Assembly (NCBI GenBank): GCA_028289455.1
Contig: JANQPN010000033.1
Span: 1-64,000, forward strand
Direction: 5' to 3'
DNA from: Wenzhouxiangellaceae bacterium
Lineage (GTDB): Bacteria; Pseudomonadota; Gammaproteobacteria; Xanthomonadales; Wenzhouxiangellaceae
Length of the DNA stretch: 64,000 nucleotides
The notes beneath the pieces are model-generated. The model was not told the origin of the DNA. It saw only the letters and a program-made list of their open reading frames with translations, and ran no database searches. A program made the translations under genes and the position numbers. Positions 17,690 through 25,594 of this stretch are shown piece by piece (the stretch's first letter is position 1; each line of letters opens with the position of its first letter).

Positions 17690-18622
17690 ATGATGAAAAT
17701 TGGCATTATCGGCGCCGGTGGGGCCGGTGGATATTTTGCCGGACGCTGGGCTGAAGCAGGTCTGGATGTCACACTGATTGCACGAGGCGAACATCTGGAA
17801 GCGATGCACAAGCATGGTCTCACTATCATCAGTCTGTTCGGCGATGCCCATATCAGGATTCCTGTTGACAGTGATCCATCAACATTGGCATCTGCCGATA
17901 TCGTGCTTTATGCCACCAAGACATGGCAGCTGGCCGAAGCAATACAGTCAAGTTCACCCCATATTGGCCCTGATACGCTGGTGTTCGGCATTCAGAATGG
18001 TGTGGAAAGCATCGATGTGCTGCGCAGCACTTTCCCTGAACGGAATGTGCTGGGGGCCACCTGCCGCATTATCAGTTTTATCGATAAGCCCGGTGTCATC
18101 CGGCACGTCGGCGTAGAGCCGGAAATCTTGATTGGTGAACCTGGAGGTGGTGATTCCGAGCGAGTACAGCAACTGGCATCAACGCTCAGCATCGGCCAAA
18201 AACTATCGGTAATCCTTTCGCCAAATATCATTCTGGAGTTGTGGAAAAAGTTTCTGTTCTTTGCGCCCGTCAGTGGCATCGGCTCCGTCACCCGCTGCAC
18301 TATTGGTGAGTTCCGCGCGGTTGAACAGACCCGTGAGTTGCTTGCTGCTGCCTTACATGAGATTGTGGCAGTCGCGCGGGCGGCCAATATCATGCTCAAA
18401 CCGGAAACCGCAGACCGTGTGCTGGATTTTATCGATACCCTACCGACCGACGGCACCAGTTCCATGCAGCGTGATTTTTCCGATGGCCGCCGTACTGAAC
18501 TGGAAGCGCTTTCAGGCCATGTATCGAAGCTTGGAAAAACTTTGAAGGTGGCTACGCCGGTTCATGATTTCATTTATCAGTCGCTGTTACCTTTGGAATT
18601 AAAGGCTCAATCCAGACTCTGA
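17690..18622 (+). CDS. panE: 2-dehydropantoate 2-reductase
   Basis: 310 residues, typical length of ketopantoate reductase (PanE/ApbA). N-terminal NADPH-binding GAGGAGGYFAGRW, the KTWQL motif near 83 (catalytic-region Lys), FGIQNGVES near 100, and C-terminal ApbA_C with KKFLFFAPVSGIGSVTR near 185 (Lys general acid) and TSSMQRDFSDGRRTELEALSG. It reduces ketopantoate to pantoate in pantothenate synthesis, although paralogues acting on other 2-keto acids are common. Two tandem ATGs at the start. Single gene. Confidence 0.88.
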   Translation: MMKIGIIGAGGAGGYFAGRWAEAGLDVTLIARGEHLEAMHKHGLTIISLFGDAHIRIPVDSDPSTLASADIVLYATKTWQLAEAIQSSSPHIGPDTLVFGIQNGVESIDVLRSTFPERNVLGATCRIISFIDKPGVIRHVGVEPEILIGEPGGGDSERVQQLASTLSIGQKLSVILSPNIILELWKKFLFFAPVSGIGSVTRCTIGEFRAVEQTRELLAAALHEIVAVARAANIMLKPETADRVLDFIDTLPTDGTSSMQRDFSDGRRTELEALSGHVSKLGKTLKVATPVHDFIYQSLLPLELKAQSRL

Positions 18623-18794
18623 TTGGCTGATTTCAGCCATTTTATTCACTGATTCAGGCCCGATGTGACCTGGATGAAACGATTGGCGACCTGCATGAAA
18701 ACATGACTTCCCCAATCCGGTTAATGTTGACCCAAGCCTGACTGAATCAGCTGTTCAGAGTGGCTTGCTTCATTAACATAAAGAGGGAAATATC

Positions 18795-19052
18795 ATGCCA
18801 TTAGTAACCTTGGAACCAGGACAATCCATATCACTGTCGCCCAATGAAAACCCGGAAGATCCGGATGCGGTATCCAACCCGAACCCGGTTGAGGGGCAAT
18901 ACACTATGGACATCAACAATGACGCGATTGCCATTGTGCAGAAATTTATCCCGCCACACGGCTATCAGCCGTTTCTCAGTCCGTTGCCGAATGGGCTGAC
19001 CATTGCCAATAACGGCGAGGTGACTTTGACCATTCAAACGCCGGGGTTGTAA
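18795..19052 (+). CDS. Small acidic protein, unknown
   Basis: 85 residues with a good Shine-Dalgarno (AGAGGG, 8 bases before ATG) and its own terminator. No signal peptide, no Cys, proline- and asparagine-rich (SPNENPEDPDAVSNPNPVEG), ending in a probable beta-strand (GEVTLTIQTPGL). Looks like a small beta-rich soluble protein. No family recognised. Confidence 0.6.
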   Translation: MPLVTLEPGQSISLSPNENPEDPDAVSNPNPVEGQYTMDINNDAIAIVQKFIPPHGYQPFLSPLPNGLTIANNGEVTLTIQTPGL

Positions 19053-19059
19053 ATCCATT

Positions 19060-19083
19060 GCCGGTGCCTATGCACCGGCTTTG
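19060..19083. terminator. Bidirectional terminator between convergent genes
   Basis: Stem GCCGGTGC / GCACCGGC with loop CTAT followed by TTTGATT. It lies between the small acidic gene and the convergent carboxypeptidase-regulatory-domain gene. Confidence 0.65.
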
Positions 19084-19101
19084 ATTAACAAGCAGAATTA
19101 G

Positions 19102-19470
19102 TCAGCTACTGATTGCGAGCTGCATGGTCAGCTCCAGCCTGGTTGTTTGTCTGGCCGTTACCTCAACATTCTTGCGAATCACGGTCTTAAAGCCTTCCAG
19201 CTGAGCTTCAACCTGGTAAGTTCCGGGCGGCAACAACTCAAAACGAAAATGTCCTTCGACGTTGGTGACAGTCGTTTTAAACGACCCGTTCGCAGGAACC
19301 GATGAAATCATTACACCCGGAAGTGGACTACCGCTCTCATCGGTAACCGTCCCGACAATATTTCCACTGGTTGCCGGAATTTGAGCGAATATCGGAGAAA
19401 TACCAGCAGCAGCAATGATCAGAATAAAAACCGCAGCCAATTTAAATTGCAGACGAAAATTACCAGTCAT
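19102..19470 (-). CDS. Secreted carboxypeptidase-regulatory-like domain protein
   Basis: 122 residues: signal peptide (about 1-29, LAAVFILIIAAAGISPIFA) then one CarboxypepD_reg / CnaB-like domain with the standard pattern NIVGTVTDESGSPLPGVMI...TNVEGHFRFELLPPGTYQVEAQLEGFKTV. The domain is an eight-stranded sandwich usually found at the N-terminus of TonB-dependent receptors; here it stands alone and its role is unknown. No receptor gene is adjacent. Confidence 0.75.
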   Translation of the reverse strand: MTGNFRLQFKLAAVFILIIAAAGISPIFAQIPATSGNIVGTVTDESGSPLPGVMISSVPANGSFKTTVTNVEGHFRFELLPPGTYQVEAQLEGFKTVIRKNVEVTARQTTRLELTMQLAISS

Positions 19471-19571
19471 AAGTTACCCCATTAAGCAAGCGAAAGATTA
19501 GTAAATTCGCCTAAACCATACTGTAAGGAAACTGCCAAGTCCAACAGCCTCCCGATTACACTGCGGTGTTC

Positions 19572-20279
19572 TTAGAAACGGTAACTCAGACCCAATGTAA
19601 ACAATAACGGGTCAACCACAACATCAACTTCTGTCACCTGGGCACCGTTCACAAACACTTCCGCCTGGGTATCTATATCCAGGAACCAGATTGAGGTATT
19701 GACCGCCCAGCTGTCGTTCAACTGCCAATCTATCCCGGCATTGGCGGCAAAACCGAAAGAGTTGTCCAGATCCAGGTCTGTGGTGTTAACCCCACCGCCC
19801 AGGATGTCGTCCAGCGCTGCAGTCAGCGCCGGACTAGAATCACTTTTGTAAAACCAGGTCCAGTTAAGGCCGGCGCCGACATATGGCCGGATTCTGCCGG
19901 TAGGATTGAACCGGTATTCCAGTGTTAATGAAGGCGGTAAATGCGTCGTATCACCTACTTCAAGGCCGGCCAGTGCGCCTTCACCGTTGATGTCATGCTT
20001 GTACGGTGCCGCCGCCAGCAGGGTAACCGCCCAGTTTGGATCAAACGCGTAACTTAAGCTGAAGGTAAAACCCAGCGCGTCATCAACATCTGCCTCATCC
20101 TTACCGGGTATCAGACCAATTCCGGTATCCCCGATAATGCCGTCACTGCTGTCCAGAGGAGCAACATAAGTAGCACCGAATCTCAGCAGCCACGGATCGT
20201 CTGTGTATTCCTGAGCGATTGCAGATTGAACAAACAAGAACGCTAAAACAGTACAGGCCCGTATCGGTTTGTTAAGCAT
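19572..20279 (-). CDS. ompW: OmpW-family outer membrane protein
   Basis: 235 residues with signal peptide (AFLFVQSAIA) and an eight-stranded barrel ending in aromatic Phe (LGLSYRF). OmpW motifs: WLLRFGATYVAP, LGFTFSLSYAFDPNWAVTLLAAAPYKHDI, LPPSLTLEYRFNPTGRIRPYVGAGLNWTWFY, DNSFGFAANAGIDWQLNDSW. It probably forms a narrow channel for small hydrophobic compounds. A perfect Fnr box lies upstream; ompW of E. coli is also Fnr-activated, so anaerobic induction is likely. Confidence 0.92.
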   Translation of the reverse strand: MLNKPIRACTVLAFLFVQSAIAQEYTDDPWLLRFGATYVAPLDSSDGIIGDTGIGLIPGKDEADVDDALGFTFSLSYAFDPNWAVTLLAAAPYKHDINGEGALAGLEVGDTTHLPPSLTLEYRFNPTGRIRPYVGAGLNWTWFYKSDSSPALTAALDDILGGGVNTTDLDLDNSFGFAANAGIDWQLNDSWAVNTSIWFLDIDTQAEVFVNGAQVTEVDVVVDPLLFTLGLSYRF

Positions 20280-20334
20280 TTTCTGACTCCCATTTAACCT
20301 GCCTGCAGTCTAAATTCAGACAGCATGCAACCTC

Positions 20335-20348
20335 TTGATCATGATCAA
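20335..20348 (-). promoter_or_regulatory. Perfect Fnr/Anr box upstream of ompW
   Basis: TTGATCATGATCAA equals the Fnr consensus exactly. On the minus strand TAGACT lies 22 bases downstream, i.e. at -10 if the box is centred at -41.5 (class II). The same TAGACT follows the box before ccoN. The box sits between ompW and the stop of the Fnr gene. Confidence 0.85.
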
Positions 20349-20406
20349 AAACTTAACGATCGGGAGCTGAAAACCGGCAGGTTTGCCGGTGAAGGTGAAG
20401 TTTGTT

Positions 20407-21162
20407 TCAGTGGTGATAAGCGTAATCGGTTTTGCCGTGACAAAAGCCGGCTGCTTCGCGTAGCGCATCGATATTCTTGATTTCCAGCAGGCTGCGGCTG
20501 GCCGTTATGCAGCCGTTATCTTTGAGCTGGCGGAATGCCCGGGAAACGGTCTCCAGCTGCAGGCCCAGGTAATTGGCCAAATCCTGACGGCTGATGGCCA
20601 TATCAAAACTGTCAGCTTTCAGACCGCTGTTACGGCGTCGATCTGTATAGCGGCACAGAAACAGGGCCACCCGCTCCTGCGCAGAACGGCGTCCCAGCAG
20701 TTCATGGTTTTCATAACTGGTGTTCAACTCGCGCGAGGTCATCCGCATAACCTGTTTTCCCAGTGACGGAATCCGGATGGTCAGGGCGGCCAGATCAGCC
20801 AGCGGCAAGGCACACACATTGCTGGTTTCCATGGCCTGGACGCTTACCCGGTGATGCTGGTCGGCCAGTGCGTCCATACCGAACAGCTCTCCCGGAAGAT
20901 GGATGCCGACAATCTGCCAGACGCCGTCTTCACGCACACGATAACTTTTGAATGAGCCGATGCGAACCGCATAGATAGCCTGAGCCACATCACCTTCATG
21001 AAACAGGTATTCATCTGACCGGACCTGCTGGCGCTTTTGAATTATCCGGTCCAGCTCGCTGACCTCATCGGGCTGCAGCCCCGCCGGCAGACACAGCTCG
21101 CGCATATTGCAACCGGAACATATCCGCCGAACCTCATCGAGTTGAATGAGTTTACTGCTCAC
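20407..21162 (-). CDS. fnr: Fnr/Anr-type oxygen-sensing transcriptional regulator
   Basis: 251 residues. N-terminal cysteines C15, C18, C24 and C117 have exactly the spacing of E. coli Fnr C20/C23/C29/C122, the ligands of the oxygen-labile 4Fe-4S cluster. Then a cNMP-type beta-roll (LFHEGDVAQAIYAVRIGSFK, HLPGELFGMDAL), a dimerisation helix and the Crp-type HTH ISRQDLANYLGLQLETVSRAFRQL, whose E-x-x-S-R recognition set fits TTGAT half-sites. Likely controls the HiPIP, cco and ompW promoters in this window. Confidence 0.93.
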   Translation of the reverse strand: MSSKLIQLDEVRRICSGCNMRELCLPAGLQPDEVSELDRIIQKRQQVRSDEYLFHEGDVAQAIYAVRIGSFKSYRVREDGVWQIVGIHLPGELFGMDALADQHHRVSVQAMETSNVCALPLADLAALTIRIPSLGKQVMRMTSRELNTSYENHELLGRRSAQERVALFLCRYTDRRRNSGLKADSFDMAISRQDLANYLGLQLETVSRAFRQLKDNGCITASRSLLEIKNIDALREAAGFCHGKTDYAYHH

Positions 21163-21187
21163 CTTGAACCAAATAATGGAAGAGTTT

Positions 21188-21215
21188 TATTTATACCGCG
21201 ATACGCGGTAAATAA
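21188..21215. terminator. Hairpin between mlaA and fnr
   Basis: TTTATTTA(TA)CCGCG-ATA-CGCGG-TAAATAA forms a long stem with a two-base bulge, and a second GC-rich hairpin (AGCCGGC... / ...GCCGGCT) lies at 21219-21245. Together they probably end the mla transcript; neither has a long T tract. Confidence 0.5.
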
Positions 21216-21257
21216 CCAGCCGGCAGCAGCCCTGCCGCCGGCTTTAGTGATGAGTGC

Positions 21258-22004
21258 TTATTCTTCTTCGTCCAGAAAATCGTCGTAATCTGGCAGGTCG
21301 GTTTCGCCGTCTGCGATATCAAATTCACGGCTTTGCAGATAGGCATCACGAACCAGAAGATACGGGTCTGCAGCTTCTTCCAGGTCATCATCCAGATCAA
21401 ACAGATTGACCCGCAATGTCAGCACATCGGCCACCAGAGGTTCATAGCGGTCAAATTCATTGGCAGCGATGCTAACACCGTCGGTATAAATTTCCGGCAC
21501 CAGTCCGATACCATCACGCAGCGTGCTGGGACCCAGAAACGGCAGCATCAGGAACGGGCTCTCTTCCCAGCCCCACACGGCAAAAGTCTGACCGAAATCT
21601 TCGTTATGCCGTGGGATGCCTTCGATGGTGGCCGGATCCAGCAACCCGCCAATGCCGAAAGTGGAATTCAGTACAAATCTGCCCAGCGCTTCACCAAAGT
21701 CCGCAAACTTGCCCTGTAGCAGTAGATTCACAATGGTTACTGGATAGCTCAGATTGGTCACCACATTGCTGATGCCCTGCTCCAGCAGATCCGGCGTAAC
21801 ATAATGATACGCTTTGGCGATGGGACGCACGATCGCTTTGTCCAGATCGCGGTTGAACTCGAATGAACCCCGGTTAAAACTTTCCCACGGATCACGCGGG
21901 TCACGTTCACCACTGGTGGTGGCACATCCTGTCAGCAAGCTGAGCGATACAGCCAGTGCTGCAACGCCGACACGCGAAAAACGTTTTGCTGAGCTGTTAG
22001 TCAT
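21258..22004 (-). CDS. mlaA: Phospholipid-binding lipoprotein MlaA (VacJ)
   Basis: 248 residues from ATG at 22002-22004 (AAGGA seven bases upstream). Lipobox LLTGCAT, then the MlaA core DPWESFNRGSFEFNRDLDKAIVRPIAKAYHYVTPDL and NSTFGIGGLLDPATIEGIPRHNEDFGQTFAVWGWEESPFLMLPFLGPSTLRDGIG. MlaA sits in the outer membrane with porins and removes misplaced outer-leaflet phospholipids, handing them to MlaC. The acidic C-terminal tail (DYDDFLDEEE) is typical. Last gene of mlaFEDCBA; in E. coli mlaA is unlinked. Confidence 0.95.
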   Translation of the reverse strand: MTNSSAKRFSRVGVAALAVSLSLLTGCATTSGERDPRDPWESFNRGSFEFNRDLDKAIVRPIAKAYHYVTPDLLEQGISNVVTNLSYPVTIVNLLLQGKFADFGEALGRFVLNSTFGIGGLLDPATIEGIPRHNEDFGQTFAVWGWEESPFLMLPFLGPSTLRDGIGLVPEIYTDGVSIAANEFDRYEPLVADVLTLRVNLFDLDDDLEEAADPYLLVRDAYLQSREFDIADGETDLPDYDDFLDEEE

Positions 22005-22063
22005 ATCCAATTCCTTCATTTATAGCTTTATTTATATTCGCTGTTCAGCTGAACAGCATTTGC

Positions 22064-22387
22064 TTATTCCAATCCAAGCACTTCGTCCAGCTGAGATAAC
22101 CTGGCCAGCATGCGCAACTGGCGTGGTGCATGGCTCAGGCTGAGCTGCTGACCGGCACGGCGCGCCCACGATCGCCATTCCAGCAGCAATGCCAGACCGG
22201 CACTGTCGATATGCGCAACTGCCTCCAGGCAGACTTCCGTCGGTGGGTTATCGCTTCGGGCTATCTCCACACTTTTTTTGTGCAGACCGGATACGCTGTG
22301 CTTGTCCACCACACCGGACAACTTCAGGCATTGACCTTCCAGGTTCAAATCCGCTGAAGAAACCGATGCTGTCTGTTGGTCAACCAT
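22064..22387 (-). CDS. mlaB: STAS-domain protein MlaB
   Basis: 107 residues from ATG at 22385-22387 (a TTG two codons earlier is possible). A single STAS domain: LEGQCLKLSGVVDKHSVSGLHKK, EVCLEAVAHIDSAGLALLLEWRSWA with the conserved D-S-A-G loop. MlaB binds MlaF and supports activity and stability of the MlaFEDB transporter at the inner membrane cytoplasmic face. Between mlaC and mlaA. Confidence 0.9.
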   Translation of the reverse strand: MVDQQTASVSSADLNLEGQCLKLSGVVDKHSVSGLHKKSVEIARSDNPPTEVCLEAVAHIDSAGLALLLEWRSWARRAGQQLSLSHAPRQLRMLARLSQLDEVLGLE

Positions 22388-22401
22388 CGACAACGTGCCG
22401 T

Positions 22402-23025
22402 TTATTGCAGTGCGATGGAACCGGACTGCAGACGATCCAGTACCTGGTCAAAACCATCCCGACTGATTTCCTCACCGAACTGGTTGCGGTAGGTGGCCAC
22501 ATAGGAAATGCCTTCAATAATGACATCAAAGGCTTTCCAGCCGTCATCGGTTTTTCTGAGAATGTAATCCACCGGCGCTTTTTCACCATTACTCAATTCA
22601 ATCCGGGTGCGTACCCGGGTCTGGCGATCGGTGTTTTTACCAGCCAGCGGCAGCACTTCCACCAGATCGCGCGAGTCAAATTCCAGCAGGCCTTCAGAAT
22701 AACGATTAACCAGCTGATTGAGCAATGCATCGGCAAAGGCATCGATTTTTTCAGGGTCCAAACCTCTGCCGTGCCGGCCCAAGATCAATCGCGCCGAGCG
22801 ATTTTTATCCAGCAATGGAATAAAAATCTCCCTGACCACATTTTCCAAACCGGCCGGGTTATCTTCGTAGACCGCGCGGTTCTGATTGATATCGTCGAAC
22901 AATGCATTGGATACCTGGCTAACCAGTTCAAACGGCTCTGCATTGAAGTCCACCGACTGGGCATGGACCGTCAGGCCTGCTGCCAACCCAATGGCCAGCA
23001 AACCTATTTTTTGTACTATGTTCAT
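22402..23025 (-). CDS. mlaC: Periplasmic phospholipid shuttle MlaC
   Basis: 207 residues: signal peptide (cleavage after LTVHA), then the Tol-Tol-Ttg2 / MlaC fold: NPAGLENVVREIFIPLLDKNRSARLILG, ALLNQLVNRYSEGLLEF, DYILRKTDDGWKAFDVIIEGISYVATYRNQFGEEISRDGFDQVLDRL. It carries phospholipid between MlaA and the MlaFEDB complex. 16 bases after mlaD, Shine-Dalgarno GAGGAAA. Confidence 0.95.
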   Translation of the reverse strand: MNIVQKIGLLAIGLAAGLTVHAQSVDFNAEPFELVSQVSNALFDDINQNRAVYEDNPAGLENVVREIFIPLLDKNRSARLILGRHGRGLDPEKIDAFADALLNQLVNRYSEGLLEFDSRDLVEVLPLAGKNTDRQTRVRTRIELSNGEKAPVDYILRKTDDGWKAFDVIIEGISYVATYRNQFGEEISRDGFDQVLDRLQSGSIALQ

Positions 23026-23040
23026 CGTTTTCCTCTTCTA

Positions 23041-23511
23041 TTACTCGTCTTCAGACGAATCAGAATCAAATAAATATTTGCTGACCAGCTTCTCCAGTAC
23101 AACAGCTGAATTGGATATATACAGCTCGTCGCCATCCTGCAGATAGTCAATGGAACCGCCCGGTTCCAATTCAATAAACTTGTCTCCCAGAATACCTTTG
23201 GTATAAATACTGGCCGATGTATCGTCCGGGATTTCATTGTAGAGTGAACTGATGGTCATGGTGACTATTGCCTCATAACTGTCAGGTTCCAGTTCAATAC
23301 TGTCGATAGTGCCGATATTGACACCGGCAACCGCCACAGGTGCCCGTGGTTTCAGATCACCCACATTGGTGAAACGTGCGGTAATCTGATAAGAACCCTC
23401 ATCGCCAAAACTGCCTACATCGGTGGCTTCAAACGCCAGAAACAACAGTGCTGCTAAACCCAGCAACATGAACAATCCCGATGTCAGTTCAACACTTTGA
23501 TTGATTTTCAC
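23041..23511 (-). CDS. mlaD: MCE-domain protein MlaD
   Basis: 156 residues from GTG at 23509-23511 with AGGTG five bases upstream (a TTG five codons earlier lacks one). One N-terminal helix (about 9-27) and a single MCE domain (ITARFTNVGDLKPRAPVAVAGVNIGTIDSIEL...SASIYTKGILGDKFIELEPGG), with a short acidic C-terminus. Forms the hexameric periplasmic ring of MlaFEDB. Confidence 0.95.
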   Translation of the reverse strand: MKINQSVELTSGLFMLLGLAALLFLAFEATDVGSFGDEGSYQITARFTNVGDLKPRAPVAVAGVNIGTIDSIELEPDSYEAIVTMTISSLYNEIPDDTSASIYTKGILGDKFIELEPGGSIDYLQDGDELYISNSAVVLEKLVSKYLFDSDSSEDE

Positions 23512-23547
23512 AATAACACCTGCCAATAAATAAAAATTACCGCAAAA

Positions 23548-24315
23548 CTAAATCAGTAAAGCGGTCAGCACGAAATCCAAAATCAGCACCATAATCGAGC
23601 TGACAATAACGGTCTGGGTAGTTGCTGTGGCCACTCCGCGGCCGGTTGGTTCAGCGAAATAGCCCTGGTACACGGAAACAATGGCGATCACCACCCCAAA
23701 TACCACGCTTTTGATGATTCCGCTGACAAAATCAGCCTGGAATTCAACCACGGACTGCATCCTGCTCCAGAATAAACCCTGATCCAGGTGCGTCCATTCC
23801 ACGGCAAACAGATAACTGCCCAGCACCGCCAGTAAATTAAACAACGCAGTCAGCACCGGTACGGCGACAACGGCTGCGATAAATTTCGGCAACACCACCC
23901 GCTCTACCGGATCAATGGCCATCAGCTCCAGTGCATCCAGCTGCTCGGTGGCTTTCATCAATCCGATCTCAGCCGCCATGGATGTCCCTGCACGGCCGGC
24001 AAACAACAGTGCCGTCAGTACCGGACCAAGTTCGCGGAACAGGGTAAGCGCAACCACTGCGCCGACTGACTCACTGGCGCCAAACTGCACCAGCGTTGTG
24101 TAACCCTGCAGACCCAGCACCATGCCGACAAAAAATGCACTGGTCAGAATAATCACCAGCGAGCGGGTTCCGACAAAATACAACTGCCGCATAATCTCGC
24201 CCCACTGACGCAGGCTTAACCTGGTACGGGACAGAATCTGCAGCAGAAACAGGCCGCCTCGGCCGATACTGCTGATCGCGTTTTGAATCTGGCCGAAATT
24301 TCCGGATGCGCTCAT
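23548..24315 (-). CDS. mlaE: Phospholipid ABC transporter permease MlaE
   Basis: 255 residues of the MlaE (YrbE) permease family with five or six helices; conserved LGLQGYTTLVQFGASESVGAVVALTLFRELGPVLTALLFAGRAGTSMAAEIGLMKATEQLDALELMAIDPVERVVLPKF. Its ATG overlaps the mlaF stop by four bases. The integral membrane part of the Mla transporter. Confidence 0.96.
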   Translation of the reverse strand: MSASGNFGQIQNAISSIGRGGLFLLQILSRTRLSLRQWGEIMRQLYFVGTRSLVIILTSAFFVGMVLGLQGYTTLVQFGASESVGAVVALTLFRELGPVLTALLFAGRAGTSMAAEIGLMKATEQLDALELMAIDPVERVVLPKFIAAVVAVPVLTALFNLLAVLGSYLFAVEWTHLDQGLFWSRMQSVVEFQADFVSGIIKSVVFGVVIAIVSVYQGYFAEPTGRGVATATTQTVIVSSIMVLILDFVLTALLI

Positions 24316-25118
24316 GCCAGCAGATCCTCACTCAGCTCAGCCGCAGGATAATGAAACGGTACCGGCCCATCGGGCTGGCCTTCCATAAACTGCTTCACTT
24401 CAGGAGACTCATCATCAAATAAATCCTGTGGTGAACCTGCTGCAGCCACCCTGCCGGCGACGATGATGCAGGCCATATCCACCAGCTTACCCATCTGGGT
24501 AACATTATGCGTCACCAAAACACTGGTCAGACCCAAAGCCGCATTGACGTGACGAATCAGTTGATTGACAGTGGCGACAGCAATCGGATCGAGTCCGGTA
24601 AACGGTTCGTCATACAATACCAGTTCCGGATCCAGCACCAGCGCTCTGGCCAGTGCTACCCGGCGCGCCATGCCACCGGACAGTTCCCGTGGATACAGAT
24701 CAATTGCACCACGCAGGCCGACGGCATGCAGTTTGGTCAATACCAGCCGCCGAATAATGGTTTCCGGCAATTCGGTATGCTCACGCACCGGTAATGCCAC
24801 GTTTTCATAAACACTTAAATCGGTAAACAGTGCGCTGTTCTGCAGCATCACCCCAAGGGTTTTCCGGTATTGATTAAGCTGCCGGTCAGTCATTTCATCA
24901 ACCTGCTGACCGTTAACCACTACCCGTCCCGACTCAGGCTTTATCTGTCCGGTGATTAACTTCAATACGGTACTTTTACCAACACCACTGGGGCCCATGA
25001 TAGCGGCCACTGCGCCTTGCGGTACTGTCAGGCTGAAATCATCCAGAATAATCCGTTCGCCGCGCCTGAAAACGACATTTTCCAGTTCAATAAAAGCTGT
25101 TGTTTCATTGCTGTTCAT
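24312..25118 (-). CDS. mlaF: Phospholipid ABC transporter ATPase MlaF
   Basis: 268 residues from ATG at 25116-25118, matching the length of E. coli MlaF; an upstream start would add 21 unconserved residues. Walker A GPSGVGKST, Q-loop MLQNSALFTDLSVYENVALPVREHTELP, signature LSGGMARRVALARALVLDPELVLYDEPFTGLDP (Walker B) and H-loop VTHN. First gene of mlaFEDCBA. Confidence 0.96.
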   Translation of the reverse strand: MNSNETTAFIELENVVFRRGERIILDDFSLTVPQGAVAAIMGPSGVGKSTVLKLITGQIKPESGRVVVNGQQVDEMTDRQLNQYRKTLGVMLQNSALFTDLSVYENVALPVREHTELPETIIRRLVLTKLHAVGLRGAIDLYPRELSGGMARRVALARALVLDPELVLYDEPFTGLDPIAVATVNQLIRHVNAALGLTSVLVTHNVTQMGKLVDMACIIVAGRVAAAGSPQDLFDDESPEVKQFMEGQPDGPVPFHYPAAELSEDLLA

Positions 25119-25234
25119 AAAAGTATGATCCGCGGTTAGGGCGAAACCCGACTGACCTGATGTTTGATGATAACTGCTCAAAGCCTGTTAACAAGACCGA
25201 TACCGACTTATTCGCTTACGCGAAACAATTCGTT

Positions 25235-25585
25235 TCAATTGTCAGATGACAACAGGGTTTCAATAGTTACAGCTGCATGCCGGGCATGGGGAATGACAAT
25301 ACTCCCGCCCACCATCAGCGCTACGCTCATTGCCTCATCCAGTTCTTCTTTACTGTAACCTTCCTGTACACAGCGCTGCAGGTGATAATCGATGCAGTCA
25401 TTACAGCGCAGTACCGCAGAAGCCACCAGCCCCAGCAGCTCCTTGCTCTTGGTGCTTAATGCGCCATCCGCGTATACGGTTTTATCCAAACCGACAAACC
25501 GTTTGATGGCCAGACTTTTGGTGTCGAGTAAAGCGGCATTGCCACTTTCGCGGCGTGCTGTGAATTCGTCAAATTGATTTGCCAT
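25235..25585 (-). CDS. Carboxymuconolactone decarboxylase family (AhpD-like) protein
   Basis: 116 residues; all-helical CMD domain with the AhpD-type redox motif CNDCIDYHLQRCVQEGYSKEELDEAMSVALMVGGSIVIPHA, i.e. CxxC followed by a conserved His. Members with CxxC are thiol-disulfide peroxidases or alkylhydroperoxidases. Separated by nine bases from the amidase gene downstream of which it lies, so probably cotranscribed. Confidence 0.88.
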   Translation of the reverse strand: MANQFDEFTARRESGNAALLDTKSLAIKRFVGLDKTVYADGALSTKSKELLGLVASAVLRCNDCIDYHLQRCVQEGYSKEELDEAMSVALMVGGSIVIPHARHAAVTIETLLSSDN

Positions 25586-25594
25586 ATTACTACC

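Noticed and set aside
22189..23073. 294-residue plus-strand reading
   Set aside because: Lies wholly antisense to mlaB and mlaC, which have clear families and operon context.
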